Shown here piece by piece: positions 9,001-15,789 of a stretch of DNA of 64,000 nucleotides. Position 1 is the first letter of the stretch; the number at the start of each line of letters is the position of its first letter. The notes below the pieces were generated by a model. That model ran no database searches. It was not told the DNA's origin and saw only the letters and a list, made by a program, of their open reading frames with translations. The DNA comes from Kitasatospora humi. GTDB lineage: Bacteria > Actinomycetota > Actinomycetes > Streptomycetales > Streptomycetaceae. A program made the position numbers and the translations under genes. The stretch lies in the NCBI RefSeq assembly GCF_020907985.1, contig NZ_JAJJPA010000035.1:1-64000 (forward strand), written 5' to 3'.

Positions 9001-11166
9001 CATCGAACCCTGGATGGACAAGCCCGACAGCGCCCTGGCCCGAACCGCCACCACCCGGGCGGCGTCCTCCAGGGAGAGCATCCCCGCCACCGTGGCCGCC
9101 GCGATCTCACCCTGCGAATGACCGACGACCGCATCCGGCACCACACCCGCGGCCTCCCACACCGCCGCCAAAGACACCATCAGCGCCCACAGCACCGGCT
9201 GCACCACATCCGCCGAATCCAGCCCAGGAGCCCCCGCCACACCGGCGATCACCTCACCCAGCGACCACGGCACATGCGGCGCCAACGCCCGCTCACACTC
9301 CGCCAGCCGCGCCGCGAACACCGGACTCGACCCCACCAACTCCCGGCCCATACCGACCCACTGCGCACCCTGACCCGCGAACACGAACGCCGTCCGCCCA
9401 CCAGAACGCGCAACCCCCGACACCACCGCACCCGAACGCGACCCGTCAACCACACCACCCAGCCCCGACAGCAGCGCCTCACGGTCACCACCGACCACCA
9501 CGGCCCGGTGCTCGAACACCGACCGCGTCGACGCCAACGACCACGCCACATCCCCCGACGCCAACTCCGGCCGCGCCACCACCCACTCCCGCAACCGGCC
9601 CGCCTGCGCCACCAACCCCTCAGCCGAACGCGCCGACACCAACCACGCCGCCGGCGCCCCCTCCACCACCACGGGAGCAACGGCAGCCGCCCCGACCTCA
9701 GCGGCGGCCACAGCCTCGCCCGCGTCCCCGTCCGCACCCTCACCGGCAGGCCCGTCCACCCCCGCAGCCTCGCCGTCCCCGCTCGGAGCCTCCTCCAGAA
9801 TGATGTGGACGTTGGTGCCGCTCATCCCGAACGACGACACACCACCGCGCCGCACCCGTTCCCCGCTGGGCCACGCCGCCGCCTCGTTCAGCAGCTTGAC
9901 GTCGCCGGCCGCCCACTCCACGTGCGGAGTCGGCTGGTCCGCGTGGAGCGTGGCGGGCAACTGCTCGTGCTGCAGCGCCAGCACCATCTTCATCACACCG
10001 GCCACACCGGCGGCCGCCTGGGTGTGCCCGATGTTGGACTTCACCGAGCCCAGCCACAGCGGCCTGCCCTCCGGCCGCTCCTGACCGTAGGTCGCGATCA
10101 GCGCCTCGGCCTCGATCGGGTCGCCGAGCGTGGTCGCCGAACCGTGCGCCTCCACCACGTCGACCTCGTCGGCGCGCACCCCGGCGTTCGCCAGCGCCGC
10201 GCGGATCACCCGCTGCTGCGACGGGCCGTTCGGGGCGGTCAGGCCGTTGGACGCACCGTCCTGGTTGGCCGCCGAACCACGCATCACGGCCAGGATCCTG
10301 TGCCCGTTGCGCCGGGCGTCCGACAGCCGCTCCACCACGAGGACGCCGACGCCCTCGGCCCATCCGGAGCCGTCCGCCGCCGCGGCGAACGACTTGCAGC
10401 GCCCGTCCACCGACGTGCCGCGCTGCCGGGAGAATCCCACGAAGACGGACGGGCTGGAGATCACCGTCGCGCCGCCGACCAGCGCCAGCGAGCACTCGCC
10501 GGAGCGCAGCGACTGGGCGGCCAGGTGCAGCGCCACCAGGGACGACGAGCACGCGGTGTCGATGGTGACGGCCGGGCCCTCCAGGCCGAGGGTGAATGCC
10601 ACGCGTCCCGAGGTGACGCTCGTCGCGATGCCGGTGAGGAGGTGGCCCTCCGACCCTCCGGTCTGCACCGCCGGGTCGGCGCCGTAGCCCTGGCTGTAGG
10701 CGCCGGCGAACACGCCGGTCCGGCTGCCGCGCAGCGAGGCGGCGTCGATGCCCGCCTGCTCCAGCGCCTCCCAGGACACCTCGAGCAGCAGGCGCTGCTG
10801 CGGGTCCATGGTGACCGCCTCGCGCGGGCTGATCCCGAAGAAGCCGGCGTCGAACTCGGTGGCGTCGTACATGAATCCGCCGTGCCGCGCGTACGAGGTG
10901 CCCGGGTGGTCAGGGTCCGGATCGTACAGGTTCTCCAGGTCCCAGCCGCGGTCCTGCGGGAACGGGCCGATCGCGTCGGTCCCGTCGGCGAGCAGCTTCC
11001 ACAGTTCCTCGGGGTTCCGTACCCCGCCGGGGAACCGGCAGCCCATGCCGACGATCGCGATCGGCTCCTGGCTCCGCTCCTCGACCTCAGCCAGTCGACG
11101 GCGGACCTGACGCAGATTAGCCGTCACGAGCTTCAGATAATCGCGGAGCCTGTCTTCGTTGGCCAT
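1..11166 (-). CDS. Modular type I polyketide synthase, 5' part (two complete modules plus KS3), truncated at window edge
   Basis: The ATG at 11164-11166 opens a charged docking helix (MANEDRLRDYLK), so this subunit receives a chain from an upstream PKS protein. Approximate nucleotide limits: KS1 9785-11075 (active Cys codon 10549-10551), AT1 8480-9395, KR1 7010-8135, ACP1 6420-6630 (GFDSL Ser codon 6529-6531), KS2 5065-6335 (Cys 5827-5829), AT2 3790-4705, KR2 2200-3455, ACP2 1690-1880, KS3 345-1620 (Cys 1090-1092), then a KS-AT linker running off base 1. No DH or ER is visible. KR2 is intact (TGGTGAVG, LDD, catalytic Tyr 2332-2334) and B-type by its LDD. KR1 looks dead: Tyr to Phe at 7039-7041, TGGTDAIG in the NADPH loop, and IDN instead of LDD. 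Both complete ATs carry GHSQGEIAAA (methylmalonyl class) but FVAH where YASH is usual. The product is not identifiable. Confidence 0.96.
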   Translation of the reverse strand, partial: MANEDRLRDYLKLVTANLRQVRRRLAEVEERSQEPIAIVGMGCRFPGGVRNPEELWKLLADGTDAIGPFPQDRGWDLENLYDPDPDHPGTSYARHGGFMYDATEFDAGFFGISPREAVTMDPQQRLLLEVSWEALEQAGIDAASLRGSRTGVFAGAYSQGYGADPAVQTGGSEGHLLTGIATSVTSGRVAFTLGLEGPAVTIDTACSSSLVALHLAAQSLRSGECSLALVGGATVISSPSVFVGFSRQRGTSVDGRCKSFAAAADGSGWAEGVGVLVVERLSDARRNGHRILAVMRGSAANQDGASNGLTAPNGPSQQRVIRAALANAGVRADEVDVVEAHGSATTLGDPIEAEALIATYGQERPEGRPLWLGSVKSNIGHTQAAAGVAGVMKMVLALQHEQLPATLHADQPTPHVEWAAGDVKLLNEAAAWPSGERVRRGGVSSFGMSGTNVHIILEEAPSGDGEAAGVDGPAGEGADGDAGEAVAAAEVGAAAVAPVVVEGAPAAWLVSARSAEGLVAQAGRLREWVVARPELASGDVAWSLASTRSVFEHRAVVVGGDREALLSGLGGVVDGSRSGAVVSGVARSGGRTAFVFAGQGAQWVGMGRELVGSSPVFAARLAECERALAPHVPWSLGEVIAGVAGAPGLDSADVVQPVLWALMVSLAAVWEAAGVVPDAVVGHSQGEIAAATVAGMLSLEDAARVVAVRARALSGLSIQGSMVSVVMPSPAVREIVEGWGERLSVAAVNGPAAVVVSGEPEALSEFERELAARKVLRWRIPATDFVAHSPAVEPLEALLAEELAGIAPRVGRVPMISTVTGEWLSGGEVDAGYWYANLRRMVRFEEAVRTLLGAGFGAFVEVSTHPVLTAAVAETAEDAGVADVLSVGTVERDNAGAARLVTAFAQAHVGGLPVDWKAVLPAADRVELPTYAFQRQRFWLEPSAAAASPVGGDGASTEAEARFWAAVEGGDLARIADTLAIEDQEQLSAVLPALASWRRRERDRSVTDGWRYRVTWTPVTELPSAAPSGSWLVVIPAGRADTGLARQCAAALTAHGAEAVFVEVPAGTVDRADMAGLLTAAPQAPEAVSGVLSLLAADESRLPAHPSVSGGLGATLALVQALGDTGVAAPLWVVTRGAVAATPGEAPAGPVQSQVWGLGRVIALEHPDRWGGLIDLPETADERVGERLAAVLAGCGEDQVAIRRTGLLARRLTRAPQPKEGRPWKPRGTVLVTGGTDAIGGHVARWLAGQGAPRLVLTGTTGPAAPGIAAQAAQLAAQGAHVEVVACDAGQRAELAGLLGRIASTGPALSSVLHLAEVIDNKPIDDLDLAEFAAVLAAKADAAAWLDELTAGLDLDAFVLFSSVAAVWGGGQQPGFSAANAHLDALAESRAARGLAATSVAWGPWSVGAMGAGADGAQLERRGLRLMSPDLATRTLGQILDGGEALTTVVDVDWARFAPPFTLRRRSPLIESLPEVAAALAGDGPDQAVDQDAGTPLRRQLAGLPAAEQDRTLVNLVRAEAAAVLEYSSAEAVGSSRAFSELGFDSLTAVELRNRLGAATGLKLPATLLFDYPNPTVLAGYLRSELLGDRTANAGGVVVASTAPLDDDPVVIVGMGCRFPGGVRSPEELWELLDSRTDAIGAFPQDRGWDLDALYDPDPDNPGTAYVRQGGFVYNAAEFDAGFFGISPREALAMDPQQRLLLETSWEALERAGIAQSTLRGSRTGVFTGASYAGYGLVGPDASEGLEAHMLTGTTTSVLSGRVAYTFGLEGPAVTVDTACSSALVAVNLASQALRSGECSLALAGGAFIASAPDLFVWVSKQRGLSPDGRSKSFSAAADGMGVAEGAGMVVLERLSDARRNGHPVLAVVRGSAVNQDGASNGLTAPNGPSQQRVIRAALADAGLTTADVDVVEAHGSGTVLGDPIEAQAVIATYGQDRPEGRPLWLGSVKSNIGHTQGAAGISGLMKMVLALQHKNLPATLHADEPSPHVDWSAGDVRLLTESRPWQTDGRPRRAGVSSFGVSGTNAHVILEEAPDPADVEAAAADGGVGAPRVPAVLDAAGAGAWVVSGRTADGLRRQAARLAEYLATRPELDPVDVAWSLAATRSVYEYRAVVTGTGREELAAGLAAVAAGERAPGVVAGTSAAAEASEAVFVFPGQGAQWAGMGREMLAASPVFAARLAECAQALEPYVDWSLTDVLAGADGAPALERADVVQPALWAVMVSLAAVWEAAGVVPGAVVGHSQGEIAAATVAGILSLQDAAKIVAVRSQALSGLGTGGGMLSVVMPAAAVRELLEPWGDRLAVAAVNGPAATVVSGETEALAEFGAELAARKVMRWPIPVTDFVAHSAGVSELEGVLTERLAGIRPGAGRVPLFSTVECRWMNGPELDAEYWFANVRRTVRFDEAVRELAAAGNRTFIEVSPQPVLTGGIAETIEDLGTAGAPVVTGTLDRENSGPARLLQALAQVHVAGPAVDWQQVLPAGRRTDLPTYAFQHQRYWLTGSRLAVPAAAGGDGASSEAEARFWAAVEGGDLTQLADTLAVDGQRSFGEVLPALASWRRRERDRDVTGNWRYRVGWAPVTDPAPAKPAGTWLVAVPADRSGSAAELVQACVRALTARGAQVAVVEVDPGTARREQLAADLTRALPAGADQDTPARVTAVVSLLGLDETPLADRPVVPAGLAGTLTLIQALTDAAITAPLWTLTSGAIATGPGDPLTNPVQAQTWGLGRVVFLEQPDRWGGLIDLPAVLDDRAASRLCTVLAGGGENEVAIRPAGILGRRLTRAPQPKAGRDWVPRGTVLITGGTGAVGGHVARWLAGRAERLVLASRSGVTAPGAVALAASLAAAGTDVEISSCDSASRADLAGVIDRIGAGGPPLTTVMHTAGVLDDGVLDSLDHDRLASALAPKAAGAVHLDELTAGLDLDAFVLFSSAASTFGGAGQANYSAANAFLDALAENRRSRGLPALSVAWGPWAGEGVSGGTEAARQRLRRNRWEVLMDPEMAVKALGGAMAGPDTVLTVMDLDWPAFAAAPGQAQILDVPFLRDLPDALRLKAAQRTETGGGRQAEGELARRLAGLSRAEQERILVDTVREEAAAVLNHASSDEVEAGRAFSELGFDSLTSVELRNRIATATGLRLPATLMFDYPTPTVLAEYLRTELLGALADNGTAPVVPTAVVTDDEPVAIVAMSCRFPGGLNTPEELWQLLAAGGEGISGFPQDRGWDTAALFDPDPAHAGTTYAREGGFLHQAGRFDAGFFGISPREALAMDPQQRLMLELSWEALESTGVDPTSLGGSRTGVFIGGYSSNYALVSMQLGGQDGAGQVEGHLVTGNATSIISGRVAYLLGLEGPAITIDTACSSSLVALHTAAQSVRSGECSLALVGGVAVMATPWEMVGFARQRGLAADGRSKAFSAAADGMGMGEGAGMVVLERLSDARRNGHRVLAVVRGSAINQDGASNGLTAPNGPSQQRVIRAALASGRLTAADVDVVEAHGTGTPLGDPIEAQALLATYGQERGERAPLWLGSVKSNIGHTQAAAGMAGVIKMVLALQHEQLPRTLHVDEPSPHVDWASGEVRLLAESVPWPAGERPRRAGVSAFGISGTNAHVIVEEAPAVEDVEAVQAPAVVPVVSGAGAWVVSGRSAEGLVAQAGRLREWVVARPELEPVDVAWSLATTRSVFEHRAVVVGTERAELVGGVESLAAGVSSGSVVSGVARPGARVG

Positions 11167-11514
11167 TTAATTCTGCCACCCCTGCTTGCCGAGGATATGC
11201 CAATTCTGATCTGCACAGCCGCGGTGCGGGATTACCGCGGGGAATTACGCAAAATCGGGGACTCCCCAATGCCTGAAAAGCACCGAGCCCACCAGCAACA
11301 GGAACGTATCCACCCCTGGCGGGCGCCGCAAACGTGGCAGTTGAACAGTTGAACCACTGGGCCGCGGAGGGAAATCGAGGAATCGTCACTCGAGCCACCG
11401 GACCGCACCGGTGCCGGACAGCATTGAATACCACGGCCGGCTATTCGGATACAACGGCCCGTCCAGCGGCTGCCACCCGCTCCCCGGCTCGCTGCCGCGA
11501 CGCCCGCCGCAACG
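11167..11514. other. PKS upstream region
   Basis: About 350 bases without a convincing gene between the PKS start and the hairpin at 11515. The part next to the PKS (11170-11300) is visibly more A+T rich than its surroundings and should hold the PKS promoter. A weak GGGGTGG-type ribosome binding site precedes the PKS ATG on the minus strand. I could not place a -10/-35 pair or an operator with confidence. Confidence 0.5.
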
Positions 11515-11558
11515 CGGAGGGCGGTGGCCGGCTCCCGCGAGCCGGCCACCGCCCTCCG
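11515..11558. terminator. Perfect 20-bp stem hairpin, probable terminator
   Basis: Bases 11515-11534 and 11539-11558 are exact reverse complements around the four-base loop ccgc. The hairpin lies 37 bases beyond the stop of the DUF1707 gene (minus strand) and upstream of the PKS, so it should end DUF1707 transcription and insulate the PKS promoter. There is no T-tract, as is usual for actinobacterial terminators. Confidence 0.8.
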
Positions 11559-11594
11559 TGCTGCACTTGCGCCGGATCCCGTCCGGCCCGGGTC

Positions 11595-12257
11595 TCAGAG
11601 CGCGCTCTCTCCGCGCATCCACTGCCCGAGCGTCCGCCGCGGGTACCTGACCACCACGTCGCCGCCGCCCCGGATCCGGCCGGTCAGGTTCACCCGCAGC
11701 TCGACCGGCTCGTGCGGGCCGGGTTTGGGCACCCGGACCTTGAGGTCGCCACCGACGGCGAGGTCGTGGGTCGCCACCACGATGCCCGGCCTGACCACGA
11801 TGACCATGTCGCCGCCGATGCTCAGGTAGACGTCGAGGTCGAGGATGGCGTGGCGGATCACCGCCTGGGTGAAGTCGAGCTTGACGTCGCCCCCGTGCAT
11901 CCGGATGTCCAGCCGGCGCGGGACCTCCCAGGGTCCGATCCGCCGCAGGGTGCCGAACCGCTGGTTGATCTCCACCACGTCCTTGCCCGGCCCGACCGCC
12001 CCGGCGCGGGGAACGGGAGTGGGTGCGGGAAGGGGGGAGACCGGCAGGTCGCGGGTGAGAGCGGCCAGTTCACCGAAGGTGCGGGCGTTCAGCGCCGCCG
12101 TGAGGCGCTCGTCGAGTTCCTCGGCCGTGAGCCGGCCGTCCACCGCGGCGTCGCGGAGGATCTCGACGACCTCGTCCCGGTCGGCGTGCGAAGCCCGGAT
12201 GTCCTGCGCGGACACGCCCTCGGCACGGTGACCGCTTGACGACCTGTCATCCGTCAT
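11595..12257 (-). CDS. DUF1707 domain protein with beta-rich (LiaF/adhesin-like) C-terminus
   Basis: About 220 residues. After a short polar start (MTDDRSSSGHR), residues 18-70 form a DUF1707 domain: IRASHADRDEVVEILRDA, then GRLTAEELDERL and TFGELAALTRDLP, the pattern common to many Streptomyces proteins. The remainder is a repetitive beta-rich stretch (INQRFGTLRR, GGDVKLDF, LSIGGDMVIVV, VGGDLKVRV) like the DUF2154/LiaF-type C-terminus of cell-envelope stress proteins. No membrane segment is visible, so it is probably cytoplasmic or membrane-peripheral. The ATG at 12257 was chosen because the domain begins just after it; an in-frame extension upstream to 12401 has no family resemblance. The 20-bp hairpin at 11515 follows the gene. 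Cellular role unknown. Confidence 0.85.
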   Translation of the reverse strand: MTDDRSSSGHRAEGVSAQDIRASHADRDEVVEILRDAAVDGRLTAEELDERLTAALNARTFGELAALTRDLPVSPLPAPTPVPRAGAVGPGKDVVEINQRFGTLRRIGPWEVPRRLDIRMHGGDVKLDFTQAVIRHAILDLDVYLSIGGDMVIVVRPGIVVATHDLAVGGDLKVRVPKPGPHEPVELRVNLTGRIRGGGDVVVRYPRRTLGQWMRGESAL

Positions 12258-12729
12258 GTCTCCAGCCTGATCTTCCTCTGGGAGCGTCACTTCCAGATGA
12301 CGGTACATGACACCGGATGGCTCACCGACCGCGAACGGAAGATCCGGTGGCTTGTTCAACTGGCAGCACCCGCGCGCCTGAACGGATCCCGGGGTGGCCA
12401 CGGCCGACCGGCGGTGCGATCCCCGTCAGGGGCACGGCAGTTGAACGACGTGAGGCGGGCCCCGGAGCCCACCGCCGTCTACTGGACCGACTGCCGGTCG
12501 GTGCATCGGCACGCCCGGGCGGCAGGTCGCATGACGCCCACCCGCGCCACCGGCTCAGCCCCTCGGGGCACGCCGGGGTGGGCGGCGCTGCCCGCCCCGG
12601 CTGCCCCGCCCGCGCGTTCCGGCAGCCGCCCCGTCGGCACCTCGTACCGGTGAGCGGCTCGCGGCGGGCGGGGCCGCGGCTGTCCGGCGTTTCCTGCACG
12701 GGCAGCGCGGAGCTGTCGGCACGGTGGAC
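12258..12729. other. Intergenic stretch, no gene recognised
   Basis: About 470 bases between the DUF1707 start and the end of the AtsK-like gene, both on the minus strand. The open frames here have no recognisable family and look like high-GC background. It should contain the DUF1707 promoter. Only small GC-rich self-complementary stretches such as gccgcggc near 12675 are present; I see no strong terminator or operator. Confidence 0.4.
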
Positions 12730-13689
12730 TCAGGCGCCGAGCCGGGCTTCCTCGAGCTGCTCGGCCGGCACGAGTCCGGCCACCGCCGGCGGCTCGGTGG
12801 GCTCCAGCAGCCTGCTCGGGGTGCCGTCCACACCGACCGGCAGGTCGCCGTCCAGGGTGATCCGGCGGACCAGGCGCGGCTGGTCGCCGTAGTCGTTGAC
12901 GGCGTAGTGCTGGGTGGCGCGGTTGTCCCAGAGCGCCACGTCGCCGACCTGCCACGCCCAGCGGACGGTGTTCTCCAGGCGCTCGACGTACCGCTGGAAC
13001 AGCGCGATCAGCGCCTTGCTGTCGGCGCTCGGGACCCCCTGGATCCGCTGGGCGAAGGCGCCGAGCAGCAGGCTGCGCTCACCGGTCACCGGGTGGACCC
13101 GGACCACCGGGTGCTCGGTCTTGAACGCCGTCGAGACGAAGACCTGCCGGAACAGCTTGGCGACCTGCGGATTCTCCGCCAGTTCGGGCGTCAGGGCCAG
13201 GGTGGCGGCGTAGTCGTAGTCGTTGGTGTGCACGGCGCGCAGGCTCTCCGCCAGTGTCTTCAGCGGCGCGGGCAGGTCCTGGTAGGCGGCCGCGGTGTTG
13301 GCCCACACCGTGGATCCGCCGGCCTCCGGCAGCTCCAGCGCGCGCAGGATCGACGCCTTCGGGTACGAGGGCACGAAGGTCACGTCGGTGTGCCAGTTGT
13401 TGGCGCGCACGCCCTTGGTGGCGTCGAGTTCGAAGATGTACCGGCCGTCGGCACTCGGCACGGTCGGATGGTCCACCGGCTGGCCGAGCAGTCGGGCGAA
13501 GGCCTCGTGCTCGGCGTCGTCCAGGTGCTGCTGGCTCCGGAAGAACAGCACCTTGTGCCGGTACAGGGCGGTCTCGATCGCGGTGACGGTCCCGGCGGGC
13601 AGGTCGCCGCCGAGGCGCACGTCGTGGACGACCGCGCCGATCCGGCCGGCGGCCGGGGTGAGACGCAGTTCAGTGGTGGCAGTGGTCAT
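12730..13689 (-). CDS. atsK: Fe(II)/2-oxoglutarate-dependent alkylsulfatase-type dioxygenase (TauD/AtsK family)
   Basis: About 319 residues, close to Pseudomonas AtsK, which oxidatively cleaves alkyl sulfate esters to aldehyde and sulfate so that they can serve as sulfur sources. The iron-binding HxD sits in NNWHTDVTFVPSYPKAS (residue ~115) and the distal His in WDNRATQHYAVNDYG (~260), followed by the 2-oxoglutarate-binding Arg in QPRLVRRITLDGD. The VRVHPVTGERSL and TVWANTAAAYQ stretches match AtsK as I remember it better than TauD. The ATG at 13689 is the first start that leaves a normal N-terminus (MTTATTELRLTPAAGRIG); the open frame extends upstream only as Arg-rich repeat-derived sequence. 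The enzyme is cytosolic and no sulfonate transporter adjoins it. The exact substrate (alkyl sulfate or taurine) is inferred. Confidence 0.88.
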   Translation of the reverse strand: MTTATTELRLTPAAGRIGAVVHDVRLGGDLPAGTVTAIETALYRHKVLFFRSQQHLDDAEHEAFARLLGQPVDHPTVPSADGRYIFELDATKGVRANNWHTDVTFVPSYPKASILRALELPEAGGSTVWANTAAAYQDLPAPLKTLAESLRAVHTNDYDYAATLALTPELAENPQVAKLFRQVFVSTAFKTEHPVVRVHPVTGERSLLLGAFAQRIQGVPSADSKALIALFQRYVERLENTVRWAWQVGDVALWDNRATQHYAVNDYGDQPRLVRRITLDGDLPVGVDGTPSRLLEPTEPPAVAGLVPAEQLEEARLGA

Positions 13690-13725
13690 GGCTGTCCCTC
13701 GGAAGTCGTGCGGGAGGAGTGGGCG

Positions 13726-13779
13726 GCGCGGGCGGAGGCCTCTGCGCAGGCGGAGGCTTCTGCGCGGGCGGAGGCCTCT
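13726..13779. repeat. Three tandem 18-bp repeats
   Basis: Units at 13726-13743, 13744-13761 and 13762-13779 share the form gcgcgggcggaggcctct; the middle copy differs at two positions. A partial fourth copy (gcgcggcc) follows. They lie just upstream of the AtsK-like start, in its presumed leader. The 18-base period keeps frame, giving Ala/Glu/Ser-rich runs, but no gene is supported here. Confidence 0.75.
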
Positions 13780-14142
13780 GCGCGGCCGACGGCGGAGCGC
13801 GGGAAGGAGCGTCAGGAGGCGCGGCGACAGGAGGGGCACGCGGCAAGGCACATGGCGGTCGTCGCCCCTCCTTCGAGTCTCGGCTGCGATCAGGTGCTGA
13901 CCCATGCTGGCGAGCCGCCAGGCGGGCTGTCAAACACCATCTCGCCTGGTGGGAGCGGGTGTTGACGATACATGGCGCCGTATTTCCGCGGATGGCCGCC
14001 GATCGCGCCGACCGCCCCGGGGCCGTCCGTGCCGCACGGGAGGACCGGCGTGCGGGTCACCGTCGATTCCGCCGCCGCTGCCGGTGCGCGTGCTGTCCGG
14101 CGGCACGGCGTGGCGATCCGACCGCCCCGACGCCGAGCCGAA
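13780..14142. other. AtsK upstream region
   Basis: No convincing gene between the tandem repeats and the end of the SDR gene. The part around 13920-13990 is less G+C rich. On the minus strand GTTTGACAG near 13925-13937 resembles a -35 element for the AtsK gene, but I could not pair it with a -10. I looked for a SAM-type riboswitch or a cysteine leader peptide, as sulfur genes often have, and found neither. Confidence 0.35.
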
Positions 14143-15636
14143 TCATGCTTCCTGGCGGGCGCGTTCGGTGATGTTGCGGGCCATTCCGCCGAACACCACG
14201 GTGTGGAAGGGTGCGACGGCCCACCAGTACGCGTGGCCGGCCAGGCCGCGCGGATGGAACACCGCCCGCTGCCGGTAGCACGTTCCGTGGTCACCGTCGG
14301 GTGCGACGGACAGCTCGAGCCAAGCCAGGCCGGGCAGCCGCATCTCGGCCCGCAGCCGTAGCAGCCGGCCCGGCTCGATCTCCTCGACGCGCCAGAAGTC
14401 GAGGGAGTCGCCGACCCGCAGTCGGGCGGGGTCGCGGCGGCCCCGGCGCAGGCCGACGCCGCCGACCAGGCGGTCGAGCCAGCCGCGCAGGGCCCAGGCG
14501 AGCGGGAAGGAGTACCAGCCGTTGTCGCCGCCGATGCCTTCGATCACCCGCCAGACGGCGTCGGGTGACGCGGTCACGGTGCGTCGCTGGACGTCCTGGT
14601 AGAGGCTGCCGCCGGCCCAGTCGGGGTCGCTCGGCAGCGGGTCGCTGGGAGCGCCGGGCAGGGAGGCGGAGGACCAGCGGGTGGCGACGTCGGCGTCCTT
14701 GATCCGGCGCAGGGCGAGCGTGACGGCCTGGTCGAAGCCGGTCAGACCGGTCGGTGGGTCGGGCACCCAGCGGGCGATGTCGTGCTCGCCGCAGACGACC
14801 TCGTGGCGCAGTGACTCGACGAGCGGGCGGGCGATGGAGTTGGGTACCGGGGTCACCAGACCGACCCATTGGCTGGAGAGGCTCGGTGTGAGCACCGGCA
14901 CCGGGACGATGACGCGCCGGCGCAGTCCCGCGGTTCGGGCGTAGCGCTGCATCATCTGCTGGTAGGTGAGGACGTCGGGCCCGCCGATGTCGAAGGTGCG
15001 GTTCACCTCGGACGGCAGCTCGGCGGCGCAGGCGAGGTAGCGCAGCACGTCCCGGACGGCGATCGGCTGGATCCGGGTGGAGACCCAGCGGGGGGTGACC
15101 ATCGCGGGCAGCCGTTCGGTGAGGTAGCGGAGCATCTCGAAGGAGGCGCTGCCGGAGCCGATGATCACCGCGGCGCGCAGCTCGGCGGTGGGGACGGCGC
15201 CGGCGCGCAGGATGCGTCCGACCTCGGCGCGCGACCGCAGGTGGGGAGAGAGGCGTGCCTCGGGCACCCCGGCGGGGACGAGGCCGCCCAGGTAGACGAT
15301 GCGTGCGACGCCGGCGGACGCGGCGGCGGCGGCGAAGGCGCGCGCGGCCGCACGGTCGGTGGCCTCGAACGCGGGTCCGGTGCCGAGCGAGTGCACGAGG
15401 TAGTAGGCGACGTCGATGCCGTCGAAGGCCCCGGCGAGGGTTTCGGGCCGGCTCACGTCGCCGGCGGCGACGTCGACGTCGGCCCGCCAGGGCTGGTCCC
15501 GCAGCTTTCCCGGGTTGCGCGCCAGGCAGCGGACGGCGTGTCCGCGGGCGAGCAGCTCGGGGACCAGACGGCCGCCGATGTAGCCACTCGCGCCGGTCAC
15601 CAGGCAGTGCTTCGGTCCGGATCGCAGCATCTCCAT
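14143..15636 (-). CDS. NAD(P)-binding SDR-type protein with C-terminal DUF2867 domain
   Basis: About 497 residues. The N-terminus is an atypical SDR/NmrA-like Rossmann domain: CLVTGASGYIGGRLVPELL (residues 10-28), then GDVSRPETLAGAFDGIDVAYYLVHSLG. From about residue 330 a DUF2867 domain follows (VWRVIEGIGGDNGWYSFPLA, then DSLDFWRVEEIEPGRLLRL and MRLPGLAWLELSV), a START/SRPBCC-like fold. This two-domain architecture is widespread in actinobacteria and usually annotated as SDR family oxidoreductase; substrate unknown. The ATG at 15636 has a good ribosome binding site (ggaagaggag, 5 bases upstream), which rules out the longer frame starting at 15714. It is followed on the same strand by the AtsK-like gene but separated from it by 450 bases. 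Confidence 0.85.
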   Translation of the reverse strand: MEMLRSGPKHCLVTGASGYIGGRLVPELLARGHAVRCLARNPGKLRDQPWRADVDVAAGDVSRPETLAGAFDGIDVAYYLVHSLGTGPAFEATDRAAARAFAAAAASAGVARIVYLGGLVPAGVPEARLSPHLRSRAEVGRILRAGAVPTAELRAAVIIGSGSASFEMLRYLTERLPAMVTPRWVSTRIQPIAVRDVLRYLACAAELPSEVNRTFDIGGPDVLTYQQMMQRYARTAGLRRRVIVPVPVLTPSLSSQWVGLVTPVPNSIARPLVESLRHEVVCGEHDIARWVPDPPTGLTGFDQAVTLALRRIKDADVATRWSSASLPGAPSDPLPSDPDWAGGSLYQDVQRRTVTASPDAVWRVIEGIGGDNGWYSFPLAWALRGWLDRLVGGVGLRRGRRDPARLRVGDSLDFWRVEEIEPGRLLRLRAEMRLPGLAWLELSVAPDGDHGTCYRQRAVFHPRGLAGHAYWWAVAPFHTVVFGGMARNITERARQEA

Positions 15637-15789
15637 GTCGACTCCTCTTCCGACGTGCTCTCGTCGAGGGCGGCGACCGCGACGCCTCGGGCGCGGGCCT
15701 GGTGCACGCCCCACCGGCCCTTGGCGTACTCGGTGACGCCGCCGATGTCAGGGGCTCTCGGCGCGACTGAGCACCATGGGATCGGGCCC

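Noticed and set aside
121..11352. A plus-strand open frame of more than 3,700 codons opposite the PKS
   Set aside because: Its translation is low-complexity Arg/Gly/His-rich sequence. The minus strand encodes clear KS, AT, KR and ACP domains throughout, so this is the mirror of a high-GC gene.
13780..14142. SAM riboswitch or cysteine leader peptide upstream of the sulfur-related gene
   Set aside because: No conserved SAM-riboswitch core and no short Cys-containing leader frame with a ribosome binding site could be found.
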